From contig JABAKD010000029.1 in NCBI GenBank assembly GCA_012845835.1, forward strand, positions 14,589,803-14,653,802: a stretch of DNA of 64,000 nt, given 5' to 3'. The position numbers and the translations under genes are program-made. Shown here one piece after another: positions 41,520-53,808 of this stretch (its first letter is position 1; every line of letters starts with the position of its first letter). The notes beneath the pieces were generated by a model, which worked only from the letters and a program-made list of their open reading frames with translations, was not told the origin of the DNA and did no database searches. This DNA comes from Undaria pinnatifida. Lineage: Eukaryota > Sar > Phaeophyceae > Laminariales > Alariaceae.

Positions 41520-43130
41520 AAATGTTTCACGGGTGTACATTACCTATCTCCTCCATTATCATTCGATAGCAGCACAACGGCAACATCGTGATGCCGCTGA
41601 AATTGAGTCCCATCCGCTGCGTAGTTAGTTTGTTACGGTGGGCAATTCGACTCTAAACCTGGAAGCTATGGCCAGTGGGGGATGAAGACCCCCACGCGCC
41701 CCGTCCTCCCCTCCCCTCCGCCTGCCCCATCTTCTTTCTCCTCCTCATCGCCCCACTCATCGGCAGCATTACATAACCGGGAACCAAGGTACTACATTCA
41801 AGCAGCCGGGTATCGTTTGGTGTAGCGCCACATACACCATGCTCGCGTTTCTACCCGGGTTTTCCCGGGTTTCTAGACGGGTATAACCTACCAATGGGTA
41901 TACTACTCATCCTGCCGCCTCCCCAAACGATACCCGTCGATCATATCACCTACCCTGGGAACGGGGTACTACTAGTACCATATACTCGGTTAGTCTAGTC
42001 GGGTAGCTCTACTGTATTTAGTATTTTACCCGGTACTATTCCCGTAAGGCTACTTACCCCTTCAAACAAACCCTGAAAATATGCTACATGAATGTATACG
42101 TAGTCGGCCAACTCAAAAACAACAGCTAGCAGCAGTCAGCAGCACGAAAAACGGATGATTTTTCCGTCGTTTGGTTAACCGCGAGCACTGTTGATAAGAC
42201 GCGCTACCAGCATAAAGAGTCAAACCAACGAAAACCATGGTCTAAAAGCAACAAAACCAACACTGGTCAGTACCAGTAGAAGCACCAGAGCAATAAAGTT
42301 CAGTCTCTACGAAAGAAACACGAGCAATCATGCCATGTCAACTCGTTCACAGATAGCAGTAGTTGTTGATGTTGATCTACAACTACGTTTATCAACAATT
42401 GTCACAATCTAGCCCGTGGTCCCAAAAAGACATAACAAGAACTCCGCTCAAGTGGTATGCATAGGAGAGCAAGTCAATATTTACTCATTCGGGATCCCAG
42501 GATATAACCAAATCCATGACTTCGGGTACAAACACCATTCAGGTGCTCATTATATACATCTCTTACCACCGAACAAAGGGCGCGTGATATAGCTACACAG
42601 GCTCCAGCTGGAAACACCCCCAGCGTCTGCACTGCTATTTGACCGCATGCCACAGCGTTGGTGTCTGAAGTGCTGTCAGTATCCAACACCGTCATGGCTA
42701 CAGCTATCGTACACTCTGCCTGTCGCGCTGCCGGCATCTACTGCACTGAACAACGATAAAAACGAAACAGAGAAAACAATACAGTCGTCAGAAATTCTGC
42801 CCGCATGGCTTCCCGCACACGCAGCGCAACATAAGGCGAAAACACAATTATACGGAGCGCACGGTGACACAACTCCTCCCACCCTTGGATTCCTAATTAG
42901 AGCACACCTACCACACCTACCATTCCTACCTTAACAATCACCTCTCACGCGTGTCGCCTCCTCTCGGCGACAAGACGAACACGGTTTCCATGTTCACTCA
43001 CTGACACTATTAATAGGAGGGCTGCGAGTCGGTTAGACTGCACGGCTAGGTATCATTGCTTCGGGCATCCTCCAGCCTCCAGCCCCACTCGATTCGTTCC
43101 GCGCCTCGCAGGATGTGTTGCCACCCCTTC
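41520..43130. other. No gene recognised
   Basis: Mixed intergenic DNA. A minus-strand open piece at 42560-42690 reads ACGQIAVQTLGVFPAGACVA and meets a GTAAGAG donor-like site, but has no recognisable relative and no phased neighbour. Confidence 0.35.
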
Positions 43131-43132
43131 GC

Positions 43133-43326
43133 AGTGGTCTCCCTCACGCTGTTTGCGTGCAAAGCAAAAACTACCTCCCTCATCCCAGTGTCTTCCCCCC
43201 TATTCTTGGTGCGTGCAAAGCTAAAATAACATCCTCCATGCCAGTGGTTTCCTCCCTCGATTAGAGTGGAAAAGTAAATAATTTCCATCAATGCGCCGTC
43301 GCCGTCGTGGTCTTGCAAACAAAAAA
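43133..43326 (-). repeat. ~65-bp tandem triplication that may be exon-derived
   Basis: Three minus-strand units: GMREVVFALHANS, GMEDVILALHAPR and ALMEIIYFST, each preceded by a Glu/Asp-Thr-Gly-like segment. The lowest-coordinate copy continues open (RETTAKGWQHILRGAERIEW). The pattern resembles the exon echoes of gene A, but no family or flanking exon is known. Confidence 0.4.
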
Positions 43327-44197
43327 ATCTGGTGTGGGAAGGGTTCAACCAAGCTTGACCCCGCTCGTCGACAAAATGTCTCCACCCCCCCTCGCTTTTG
43401 AATCCAGCTGAATCCCGTTAGAGCAGCTCCTTTAGAACATCACCGACGATTTTGAGGAAGAATCACTTGGAATTGGAGTAGGACAGTTTTTTACTGGGGT
43501 ATACAAGGATTAATCAATGGTGAGCGTGGTCTCTGTCCACGCGGCACCTGTGAGGTCATAGGTTTCTCTTCGGCGACGGTATCGACCTTACCTCCGCACA
43601 AACGACAACCGGACGAGGCCAAAAGGTGCTCCGGTGTTACGACATAAACCAGGACGACATAAGTCATGTCAAATCGTTCACAGACAGCACAAAAAAAAAC
43701 ATCATGAAAGTCTCATTTTCGGCCAGGTTCAAATTCGTTTCTTCGACCGACGAGTCCGCCTTGGTACGTCAGTCCAAAAGCAACGTTTTCGGCCGTTTCG
43801 GCCTGCCGAGAAATAAACGTGGAAAAAAATGGAGTCGAAAATGCTCTTTTTCGACTCTGCCTGGTATGAGAAAGCTCGATTTTTTTTTTGAACCACGGAT
43901 CCGAGCGTAGAAATACTGGCCTTAGGACCAACCCCAGTCTTTTTTTAATCACAAAAATAGAAATGCTTGGGACGTCAAGTGCTTCTCGAATCAGAGCGAA
44001 ATACAGTGATGTACTTATTTTAAGACTACCCGGTGACAAGCCAATAAACCTGGTCTTATCTCTGCTTTCTCTTTAAAACCGTGGTGGCCTTAATCCGAGG
44101 TACGACCGACAACAGTCTTTGATCGGGGGAAGATATCTCTGTACGGCAAAATTAAAGGGCGCTCGTGGGCTGGGCGGTCTTGGGTTAAGGGGTCGCC

Positions 44198-44275
44198 GGT
44201 CGCCCCGGTGATCTAGTGGTTACCCTCGAATACTACTGGCGTTGGTCCTTGAGTTCGATTCCCACCGTGTGGTGA
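44198..44275 (+). mobile_element. SINE-type tRNA-like head, diverged subfamily
   Basis: Starts GGTCGCCCCGGTGATCTAG, has an A-box-like TGATCTAGTGGTTA and the B-box GAGTTCGATTCCCACC. The T-stem does not pair, so this is not a working tRNA. The head matches the SINE family here but the body beyond 44280 does not. Confidence 0.55.
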
Positions 44276-44735
44276 CATTTTGAATTTATTTGCAACATTG
44301 CCAAAAAAGGATCACCTGCTGAGAGCGCCTAGCAGCGTGGGTACGCACAATTTGTTTTCGACGCGAGTCGACGAGGGAAGAAAATGCCGAATTCTTCTCG
44401 CCATAAAAGTTAAGGCACGTACCGTAATGGGGAGAGGGGAGGAGGGCCCTCTATTTGACCCCGGATCTGAGTTACTACTGGGAGGGAGCGCGAGAGTATG
44501 ATAGTGCGAGGATAATAAATGGGATGAAGTGAAAAAAAAAGTGCAGAGGGGTCTTGTATAACGTGCACAGGCGTTACTTTCCCGACTTAAAACCGGGTTT
44601 GGGGATAAGGCGCAATTTGGTCTTATCTGTTTTTTTTTTCTTGTGACAAGCCGATTTTTCTGGTCCTATCTCTTCTATGGTCTCAAACCGGATGGTCTTA
44701 AAATAGATGGGTACACGACGACGATTACAGCTTAG

Positions 44736-44822
44736 TGTGATAAGGCTTAGTTCGGGCATAGGCAATTGGTTAACCTTTTGCAAGTGGTCAAACGGACTAA
44801 TACCCCATCAACACCCTTAACA
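44736..44822 (+). mobile_element. Solo LTR of the TRIM family
   Basis: Shares TAAGGCTTAGTT, TTGGTTAACCTTTTGCAAG and GTCAAACGGACTAATACCC in the same order as the TRIM LTRs at 27375 and 27689, starts TG and ends CA. No partner repeat and no clear target duplication, so a solo LTR or older fragment. Confidence 0.65.
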
Positions 44823-45559
44823 GCGGGCTTAATTCCTCAACATTAGACCACTCGAATCAGCCCGGGCTGCTGGGGTAAAGGATGTGTCCAAGGGGCTATA
44901 CGGCACGCGCGCAGCATAGCGATAATCATGCTGGTGCACGCTCTTCCTGATAATAATCGCTTGGGTTGGCTTGGGGATACAGATAACATCGCCCCGGAGA
45001 CTTGATGCGGTCCATGTCGATGGGCAGAAGGCCGGGTCAGTGACCAAAATTCTACCACCGGCACTGTTGTGCCCGAGTTTTTTTATGGTGTTGCATTGTA
45101 GTAGAGGTTGCTGCACATTTTGACCATGTACCAGGCGTTAATAGTTTATTCTGTCGTTTGCGGTACAAACAACCAGTATTCTACGTTGTTTGTTCATGGA
45201 AATACGGCCGCCCATCCTGCCTCCGACAATACCAGAATGTCAACACGTCACCACACCTCATCTTTCGTCCACCGCCGCCGAAAAACAATTCTATCATAAA
45301 GGGCAAGCATGGCGACTAAACTACAGAGTAGTCGTCGATACAGTGGAGTTTAGGCAATTTCGAACAGTCAAGCCACATTTTTTCAACAATATTTTTACAA
45401 GGCCTATATCTTTCAGGAGGAATACATACAGAACACGCGCGAACGGCCTACCATGAAACTTGTGGAACTGAGTATCAACAACCACATCGTAGATGTAATT
45501 CAAACACACACCATATATATTGCAAACTGAACATAGTACAAGCAGACCCAATGAATGTG

Positions 45560-45650
45560 TCTGACGTATCACGCAGCTTGCAAAGTTGAGTTTCGACCAC
45601 CCATCGGTCGTACTCACAGATGACGTATTAACAACCATATCGTAGGTTTA
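45560..45650 (+). repeat. GCAGCTTGCAAAGATGAGTAT repeat, diverged copy
   Basis: CGCAGCTTGCAAAGTTGAGT ... GTACTCACAGATGACGTATT. Flanked by two copies of a CAACAACCACATCGTAGATG block (45476, 45626). Confidence 0.55.
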
Positions 45651-46467
45651 ATTCACAAACACCATATATATCATAAATATTAATAGATATAAACTCGCCT
45701 GGCGCGGTCGGTCGCTAGCCGAGCCCTTCCCCGGACTTTTCGCTGGCGAGCGCCCGTGAGTGGTAAGCACCAGGGACTTTTCGTGGAAGCAGCTGTTAGC
45801 TTCTAACTTTTAGGGAGTAGCTTTCAGAACTGTCCGTTCGTTAGACCACAAGAAGTGAAGATGGTGACGTCAGTTTAGCGCGTCAGCAAGCAGTTAGGCT
45901 AGGTCGTCAACGATATTTTTTTTCAGCCATAACAGCTTGCCACACATCAAAAGAAGGGGGAAAGCTGTAGTTGCTCTGGTCTGCTTGCCTCTGCTGCCGC
46001 TGTTGTTGCTACTACTGTTGCCCTGCTGGTACACGACTCTCAGTAGCAGCTGACCGTTGCTTGGCTGTAGCTGATCACTGGTTGGCCGTTATGCGGGGTG
46101 TGCGACTGTGTTTACTCTGTGTTCCATGCTTACTGAGATACCTTCGAACAACGCCAGACAACATACCAGGAAGAAAAAATCATGGGGGAACGCGGGACGG
46201 TCCTGCTCTGGTCGTTTCTTCCCTGTCTGCTTACCTGCTGCTGCTTAATACAAACTACTGCAGCTGCTCTTCCACTGCCGCCGCTGTTCTAGGCTCTTTC
46301 AGCGTTTGGGCCAGTATTCTCGCTCAAAATCTCCTGTGATTAGGCGTTGCGTAGTCTATTCTGGACGGGCCAAGGGAAACTAGGCAGGGGTACTCGACAA
46401 CACGAGAAAGCGACACCGCACTCATCATGTCAGAATTAGCACCTAACAAGCAGGGGCTGGATTTCTG

Positions 46468-47440
46468 CCTACGTAAGTATGATATTTTTCGTACTTTTGG
46501 TACGTACGCGGTCTCCTGCACTGCTTGTTTTTTGCGTGGAAGTTCATGAAAGCTTTCGTAGAAGTTTCCGCCGCTTCCATGGAAGCTTTCATAGCTTCCA
46601 AGAAAGCTTCCATAGCTTCCGTGAAAGCTTTCGTGGAAGCTTCTGTGGAAGCTTTTGTGGAAATGGAAGCTTTCGTAAAACCTTCCGAGAAAGCTTCCGT
46701 GGAAGTGACTTCCGTGGCACCTTCCACTACTTCCATGGAAGCTTCTGTGGACGCTTTCGTGGAAGCTACTTCCATGGAAGCTTTCGCGAAAGCTTCCATG
46801 GAAGCAATCTTGATCTTCCGTGAAAGATTCCGTGGAAGTGACTTCCGCGGCATCTTCCACTGCTTCCCCATGGAAGCTTCTGTGGAAACTTTCGTGGAAT
46901 CTACTTTCATGGAAGCTTTCATGGAAGTAGTGGAAGATGCCGCGGAAGTAACTTCCACAGAAGCTTCCACGGAAGCTTCCACGAAAGCTTCCACGGAAGC
47001 TTCTACGAAAGCTTCCACGAAAGCTTCCACGGAAGCTTCCACGAAAGCTTTCACGGAAGCTTCCACGAAAGCTTCCACGGAAGTGCTTCCACGGAAGTGC
47101 TTCCACGACCGCTTCCACGGATTCGAAAGCTTCCACGAAAGCACTTCCACGGATTTTTAGGTTTTAGTTCCATGGAAGCAAGCGGCAGCTTCCACGGAAG
47201 GTCGGAAGCTCAGCGGCTTCCACGAAAGCTTCTTCTACGAAAGCTTTTCGTGAAAGCTTTCGAAGTAGCTTCCACGAAAAGTTGGAAGCTTCCACGCTTC
47301 CACAGCTTCCATGAAAGCTTCCATGGAAGCGGTGAAAGCTTTCGTGGAAGCCGTGGAAGCTTCCATGGGAGCGATGGAAGCTTCGGAAGCTTTCATGAAC
47401 TTCACCTAAAATGCAGATAGTGCAGGTGGCCCTACGTAGG
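46468..47440. mobile_element. Foldback-like element packed with GAAGCTTC / TTCCATGGAA palindromic repeats
   Basis: About 870 bp are built almost wholly of short units such as GGAAGCTTTC, GGAAGCTTCC and TTCCATGGAAGC, in both orientations. An internal inverted pair (46832-46867 and 46923-46958) matches at 34 of 36 positions. The region begins and ends with CCTACGTA in inverted order and has inverted subterminal similarity (CCTGCACT; GAAGTTCATGAAAGCTT). Both strands are open for over 200 codons simply because the units lack stops. No transposase and no clear target duplication. Confidence 0.55.
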
Positions 47441-47632
47441 ACTGGAAAAATGCTTTGTTTGACTGGTTCTTCCATAAAACACAGGAGGATTGTTTGCTCC
47501 TGCTTGCTCCTGCTGATGATTTTTCACTGTCTCGTTATTTTTCGTGCTTTTTTCTCCGCCACAATTTGAAGTGTATGCGCTACGGCTTTCTCTGCAACAG
47601 CTGAGATTTTAGATATATATATATATATATAT

Positions 47633-47737
47633 ATTTCCACACACTTTTATTTTCCAGCTTCTGGACAAGCCGTAGTCACAGGTGTCGTCCCTTTCCCCCC
47701 CCCGGTTCTTGCCTTTAATTTTTATCGCTATATAGGC
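47633..47737 (-). mobile_element. SINE 3' fragment
   Basis: Only the tail half of the SINE (CCAGAAGCTGGAAAATAAAA back to the AAAAATTAAAGGCAAGAACC block), next to a (TA)n stretch at 47611-47632. The tRNA-like head is absent, the usual 5' truncation. Confidence 0.75.
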
Positions 47738-48409
47738 GGGCAAGGTGCATTTGTTTTTTTAGTATGTGTCAGACCTATCAACCTTCACCTATTCAAAATT
47801 TTCATGACCACTCGCAACTACATCAATTTATGTCTGGCTCAAACCTCTGCGGCAGCCTGCAGAGAGAGCAGAGTGCAACGTGCAGAAAAGCACTATAGTA
47901 GTGCTCCTGCCCCCTCGTGTGGCACCACCTGAAGGCCCCTGCGCAGAGCTCTGCCCCCCATGGTCGGTCAGTATGCCTCTCGGGTGTACTGATCCCGGAA
48001 TCTGGTTCGATTTGTGTTTATTGGTTGACCTCGCTCGTGCCAGATGCATCGCAGCAGCCGGCAGCCTGTCAGTGCACTTATGACTACTGACTGGTAGATT
48101 GTGGCCTCGAGCAAAACCTAACCTCGGCCGACTCTGACGGTACTCGTCGGGGCGAAGCTCTTCCGAGGATCAAATACACACGGCCTCGGCTCGCTCTGCT
48201 GCCTCTGCTGTCTCTGCCTCGGATGCTTGTGTTGTGTCTGTTACAGCTCTGCTGCGTTGTCGCTGTTTTCTACACCTACGCACGATCCACATGTATGTAT
48301 GTTGTGATCGCTTCGTTTGTTGTTCCGATGTGTTTTTTGTGCTTTCCACAAGAAAAGCTGCTTGAAAAAAACAAGGCTTATCACGGTATCTGATAATCGA
48401 GACGGGACG

Positions 48410-48770
48410 AGGCGAGACTGTTTTGACTTGTTTGGCCGGAAATGTTTCCAAGACGGGACGGGACGGGACGGCAAAATGACTACCAAACAGGTTGTCGAGC
48501 CGGGACGGGATGGGACAGTGGGTGTACATTTTCTCAAAGGGACGGGGCGGTAAATTTCAACTGGGTAGATTTTCACGACGGGACGAGACGATAAAATTAA
48601 GCGGGATTTTTTTCCACGACGGGACGGGACCGTAAATATATATTTTCGCGACGGTAAGGGACAGTCAACGCATTTTTTGACAACGGGACGGGACGGTAAA
48701 TATATTTTTTCACGATGGGACGGTAAATGCATTTCTTCACGACGGGACCGGACGGAATGGACGTACCATG
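48410..48770 (+). repeat. ~30-bp minisatellite, eight to nine copies
   Basis: Unit CACGACGGGACGGGACGGTA + AATATATTTTTT. Region 47740-48409 shows no gene. Confidence 0.88.
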
Positions 48771-48820
48771 GGACCTCTTTTACCTGTCCCAAACGTGAGT
48801 TGTATACTATACAATGTATG

Positions 48821-48822
<2 letters not shown>

Positions 48823-48868
<46 letters not shown>

Positions 48869-48869
48869 C
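48823..48869 (+). repeat. (AGT)n microsatellite
   Basis: About 15 triplets of GTA/AGT. Confidence 0.95.
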
Positions 48870-49092
48870 AGTAGTGGTAGTGCGGCGTTGGATCATTGGA
48901 TCAAAACAGTTGTTGTTCCAGAGGAACAAACGCAAAAAAACACTCGTACGGATCGTACGTATGCCTTTAGAAATTCATCTTGAAATTGGTATCCCCATGA
49001 TAAATTGCGCCGGCAAGGCGAAATCACACCATATTACGCTACGAACTCGTATTATATACACCATACTCTTATAATAGAGAGCAAAAATCTCA

Positions 49093-49254
49093 TCATGCGT
49101 CCTCAACAGAAATAACCTCGCCAGCCGCAGCGTTTTGGGCAGCGACGGATGCGGCAGCCTCCGCGTCGCAGCTAGCGTTCAACGCCGCTACATCCTCGAG
49201 AACCTTCGCTAGCCGGGCGATCAAGTGCGAGTTGAGCTGGAAAAGCGGCATCAT
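49093..49254 (-). CDS. Small hypothetical ORF, 53 aa
   Basis: Starts MMPLFQLNSHLIARLAKVLE, then an Ala-rich helix-like part, ending GEVISVEDA before TGA. Looks like a real protein C-terminus. Possible exon partner of 49329-49523. Function unknown. Confidence 0.3.
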   Translation of the reverse strand: MMPLFQLNSHLIARLAKVLEDVAALNASCDAEAAASVAAQNAAAGEVISVEDA

Positions 49255-49328
49255 AGTCTCGATTTATTTTGTGAGGCCCGAGGAAGGTGTGCATTTGGCT
49301 AACGACTGCCGGAAGAGCAGAGAAGTTA

Positions 49329-49523
49329 TCATTTCTGCTTGACAATTAGTTGGTGGTGGTGTCGATCCCTAGGTACACAGTCGAGCCAACAGTCCGACAT
49401 GTGGCTAGCGCGCCGCCACCACGATCTTCCCGTTTTGGCGTCTACTCCATCCATCGCCTGTACCTTCCACGCGTTGAGTAGTACATCGAAATCAGGCGAA
49501 TTCGCCGCAACGGGCGTGTTCAT
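49329..49523 (-). CDS. Small hypothetical ORF, 64 aa
   Basis: Starts MNTPVAANSPDFDVLLNAWK, then VQAMDGVDAKTGRSWWRRAS, with balanced, protein-like composition unlike the repeats around it. No family recognised. About 75 bp downstream, in another frame, is a second protein-like minus-strand ORF (49093-49254). The two may be parts of one decayed or spliced gene, perhaps of a mobile element. Confidence 0.3.
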   Translation of the reverse strand: MNTPVAANSPDFDVLLNAWKVQAMDGVDAKTGRSWWRRASHMSDCWLDCVPRDRHHHQLIVKQK

Positions 49524-49949
49524 GTACTTTTCATATTTTCATATTTTCGTATTTCGGTACTTTGTAGATTCGTATAATAATATCTATAGACTATATAAAA
49601 TTATTCGTGTTTTGAGAGGACAGGAAATGGCCAGGAGTTTTTTTTTTCGTGTTCGGCCTCAGTAGTATGGGATTCTCGAAACCAGAATTTCTCGGTCAAA
49701 TCGCTTCGTTCGAGCGGCGTCTTCGAGGGATGGCTCCAACGCCCCGCACCCTGCCTTATCCGTTTCGCACCTCGACGTGCACGCGGATGGTGGCTGAGGG
49801 ATGCAAGCGAGAAGTGGCCAAAAAAAAGTATTTTGGGCGGTATACAATCGAGCTATTGTTCGGATCTTGACATATATATGCAGAGCTTGAACAAAAAAAC
49901 CCACCTCAAGTATAAATACCAATACTTACCATTATAGTGGACAAAGAAT

Positions 49950-50080
49950 AAGACCCCTCCCAATAAAAACTCACTCATACAGTATATTACGAGTACCAAC
50001 AACGCAGCTTGCAAAGATGAGTATTGACCTGAAATTCGTCAAACTCACGGCTGACGTCCTTGAAAATTAGTTGTAAAAAA
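49950..50080 (+). repeat. GCAGCTTGCAAAGATGAGTAT repeat
   Basis: CATACAGTATATTACGAGTA, CCAACAACGCAGCTTGCAAA, then ATGAGTATTGACCTGAAATT and CGTCAAACTCACGGCTGACG. Reads MSIDLKFVKLTADVLEN before a stop. Confidence 0.7.
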
Positions 50081-51966
50081 AAAAAAACATGGGAAAATAT
50101 TTCAAAAATCCTCTTTTTCCCGAAAACGCTTTTCAGGGCTTCATCTACAAGCAGTTGCATCATAAATGCATCCCGAGGTTTCATGCTCGAGCGTTTTGTA
50201 CGAGTACCGAGCACACGTGCACGCGCATGTGCGAGTACGAGCATACTCAAGCACTGTCTGGCAGTTTCATCAGCCGTGCAGCGCTGCCGTGCCGGGCGTG
50301 TTTGTGTTGTGTGTTGTCGGTTCTTTCTACCCCACGAGATATTAATTAGAACGCCCAGTCAGCGTTCATCCCGACTCTTCATCGAAGAGAGATACAAATT
50401 ATGTGGTCACAAAACTGAACAAAGAAACCAAAAACAAATAATATCGCAAGCAACACAGCAGTAGACAGGAAAAGAAATGTCGGCGTACCGGGATTGAGGT
50501 ATTTATACGACAAAAACAAATGACAAGCCTAAAGAAGAAAGCAGAATAAAACAAACAGAAGGAGGACTCCTGGAACGGGACATAAACCGACAATGCCGCG
50601 AAAGACTCAAGGAAACAAGACGAAACAAATGAGCCCTCTTTCTCGTGGATGTCCTCTCTTTCATGTATCGCGTGGAGGCTCTAGAAGAGGCAGAGAGAAC
50701 GAAAGAGATAAATGAGGCCACACGCAAGCAAGGGAATTCCGTAGTAGTTTGAAAAATAGTTTCTTGGTGCCTTTTGATTGTTTTCCAAATCTTGACAAAC
50801 CCTGGATCTTGGATTTTTAATGTAACACGTATAGACTAGACTATACCCCCATAATACGACCATTCACGAGCCAACATGGAATCACTTTTCGACATTGGCA
50901 TCTTATTTTTTATACAGCATACTGCTGTAGTACTGCTGCTGTACGTACTGTACTGTCGTAATGCATTTATTGGTTGAACAATTGATACAGTCTAAAGAGC
51001 TTAACCTTGATTAGTTGGTGCACGCCTCGACGTGAGTGGGGCTTCCTCCCCGAGAGGCAGTCGTGATGATAACAAAGATACGGCCTGGGCTTTGATGACA
51101 CGATACTGCCCGTGCGTGTATATGAGAGGGTGGAGCGTGACGACCGGTACGGCTTACCCTTGTGTGGTTTATGTGTGGAGTCTTCGACGACAGGTACTGA
51201 GCTTCTTCTGTGTGGGTGTGTGCGTTCGAGAGTCCGCGATAGTGCGGCTCCGTGTATTATATATTGTGCTCTCCCCACCTACTTCATAGGGGCACTGTAG
51301 TCTAGTGGTACTCCGAGTGGGGGATGCATGGTTGGTCGGTGTTGGGAAGCGTGCTCCTCATGGGTTCCGGTGCCCTTGTTTGGTCTCTCCTCATGGCTCG
51401 CTGGATGGGCTCAAAATCTTATATATTATTTCCTCTGACATTGAACTCTAAAAGACAGACAAAACAGGCCTAGGCACACGGCGGTAGTGCATGGCAGAGC
51501 AGGTAGTAGAGCAGGTAGAGCAGGTAGTGAGATGTGGGGCGTCCTGCTTGTCCCATCATCGTCACCTACGACATTATCGCCCATCTATGATGACCTTGAC
51601 GTGAATGTGGCATCTAATGTCACGTGGTTTCACCTCAACCATGACATGGTTTCACGTCGAATCTGTAAACTATCTTTCTACGGAGGGAACTCCATTACAT
51701 TAGCCCACCCTGAATAGTCGCAGATGCAGAACACCGCCTGGTTACACAGAACACGCCATACAGCGAGCGTAATTCAAACAAAGATCATTTATTTATTTTG
51801 TCTCTTGTGCGCATCGGTCGTTTCTTTGTGCGGATTGCCCAAGAGGTTGACAGCCTTTGCTCGAAAGCTGTCGAACAGCGCCAAACATGTAAAGCGGTTC
51901 ATCTACCACACAAGATGCGTTCTCGCGTGGAAGGGTTTTAGGAAGGCGGCAGCAATTTGAATTCTA
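50081..51966. other. No gene recognised
   Basis: A/T-rich then mixed intergenic DNA. At 51290-51340 ACTGTAGTCTAGTGGTACTC resembles a tRNA A-box, but no B-box or cloverleaf follows. Confidence 0.4.
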
Positions 51967-52379
51967 ATGATCACGATGCCCGCTTCCTTTCATGGCGGTG
52001 AGCTGTTTCGAGCTTCATCAGCCTTACTGCGGAAAGTTTCGTTGCCTGTCGACGCAAGAGGCCTTTCAGGCACGTTTTGGCCGATTATCGCGTGTAAGGC
52101 TCGCCGCAGGTGCGCTCGTCGTGGCCGTCGCCCTTCGCCTGTGTCCGCTGTGGGCGATCCTACAGCAGTGGTGCCGCCGCCGCGTTGGAACCTCTTACCG
52201 ATGTGGTACCGCTGTCGGGTTGGCGGTTATCCCCTCTCGCCCACGCCGTAGCTCTCTCCCTACCCGGCGGATTATCCTCTCGAGGTGTATTCCCCTGAAG
52301 AGGGTTAACTCCCATGGGATCTCTGCTTTTCTGACGTCGCCTCCCACATGTTTCTCTCTAGGGGGAGGTGAAGGGGGGG

Positions 52380-53000
52380 TCTTGTGTCCCGGGAGCCCGC
52401 TGTCGCGCCCGGTGGCAACAGGGGACAAGGTCCAGGCCTTCCTCCACTGTGAGTTATGTCGCCGCCGAGCGATGCCCTGCACCCACGCTAGCTGCTCGCA
52501 GGCGTGGGCTTTCGCAAGGGTCCCCTTCGGACAAGGCGCCCGACTGCAAGACAGGCATCTTGAGACGTCGAGCTCGAGTGCCGGGAGGTCGGTGCTGCGC
52601 CCGGCGGCAGAGGGCGAGGAGACATCGTCTCACTCGGAGCATCACCGCCTGCGAGAAGCACCTGATATCCCTGCTGACTCCTTGTTGGCGTGCACCCCTC
52701 CAAGCGCCCCGCCCAGAAGCTATTACTTATTTGCGCCTCGGACATCTTGAGACCCACGACTTCCTGGTGTCGTGTCCGGTGGCATGCGGGGAGAATTTCG
52801 CTACTACCAGGGACCGCTACCGGTGAGGGGCGCCCGGCGCCCCTGCTTTTTCCTCGCAGACGTACCCACCCCCAAAAGACCCCCCCAAACAAAGCTGCTC
52901 GCGCCACGACGGGTATCCTGAGAACGAAAGCTCGAGTCGCGAGGTCTCGGTGGCGTGTCCGGCGGCATCTGGGGCAAATGCCATACCGTGCTATGAACAT
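52380..53000 (+). repeat. ~180-210-bp GC-rich tandem array, three to four copies
   Basis: Blocks GACATCTTGAGAC, GAGCTCGAGTGCCGGGAGGT, GCGCCCGGCGGCA and CCTGCTGA.TCC recur at about 52395, 52560, 52745 and 52920. Long frames open on both strands here are likely by-products; 51967-52380 has no recognisable coding sequence. Confidence 0.6.
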
Positions 53001-53179
53001 CGTCGCTGGGGAGTAAACCCCGGTAACCCTGCTGAGTCCTCGCAGGTGTGAACCCGCTTAAATTGCCGGCTGCACGATGGGGGTCGAGGGGGGGCGGCGG
53101 GGGACGGAGGGGGGGCGCGTAGAAGGATACCATTCTGGACGGAAATATAGCGCACGTTCGATTTATTCATACCAATTGC

Positions 53180-53620
53180 GATGGGGCAGTGGCATGTTGC
53201 AGGATAGTAGCATACGACAGACGAGCACCAAAGACATCGGTAGTCGATTACCGACGATCCCGATGGCACAGGGGGGGAAGAGTAAAAACGGAGGTAGTAG
53301 TAGTAGTAGTAGTGCAGTGCACGCAGTATGCCGGACCGCACTGTTGATTGGAACACGGCGGGTGGGTGTGGTGCGGTACGAAGATTACGACCGACCGCGT
53401 TGAAATGATAGAGGGCTGATAGGCATGGTGGTGGTTGGTGCATGCAGTAAAAGAGAAATCGGTCATCAATTGCAATGGGACGGCGGGGCGGGTGAAGGCG
53501 CACAGCAGCAGTACAAGATGGCACGATGACTGACCGCGTTGTTGAGACAGGACACCGCGTGGGTGTACTTGTGGTGCAGTGCAGTGCAGTGGGAGGATGG
53601 CCACCCGACCGCATTGAGGC
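53180..53620 (+). repeat. ~200-bp imperfect tandem repeat, two to three copies
   Basis: GCATGCAGTA/GTAGCATACGAC, TCATCAATTGCAATGGGACG and CAGTACAAGATGGCACGATG-type blocks recur; contains a short (AGT)n. Confidence 0.5.
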
Positions 53621-53698
53621 AACAGGTATTACAGTACGTGTAAGGTAATGTGCAGGAGTCGTTCTACGGTAGCCCCCCCAACACCCTTTTTTTAAACG

Positions 53699-53808
53699 AG
53701 ATCGCGGGTTTCACAACCAGATCTTGGCGGTATCTCCTGAAATACGGTGTCCCTCGACACCCCGACGTCGTCGATCGTTAGACCTTTGCACACCAGAAAA
53801 TATATGGA
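53699..53808 (-). pseudogene. Second copy of the unidentified coding fragment
   Basis: Minus-strand FLVCKGLTIDDVGVSRDTVF and QEIP, matching 7611-7743 at about 70% of residues before diverging. Neighbouring 53810-54750 contains no other gene I can support. Confidence 0.45.

Noticed and set aside
44198-44275. tRNA gene
   Set aside because: A- and B-boxes present but the T-stem does not pair and no acceptor stem closes; it fits a SINE head.
46324-47420. Large ORFs on both strands (up to 270 codons)
   Set aside because: Repetitive units without stops; no start or composition favours either strand as coding.
51992-52750. 252-codon plus ORF with Cys/Arg-rich composition
   Set aside because: It lies largely in a GC-rich tandem array; other frames are equally open and no zinc-finger spacing repeats.
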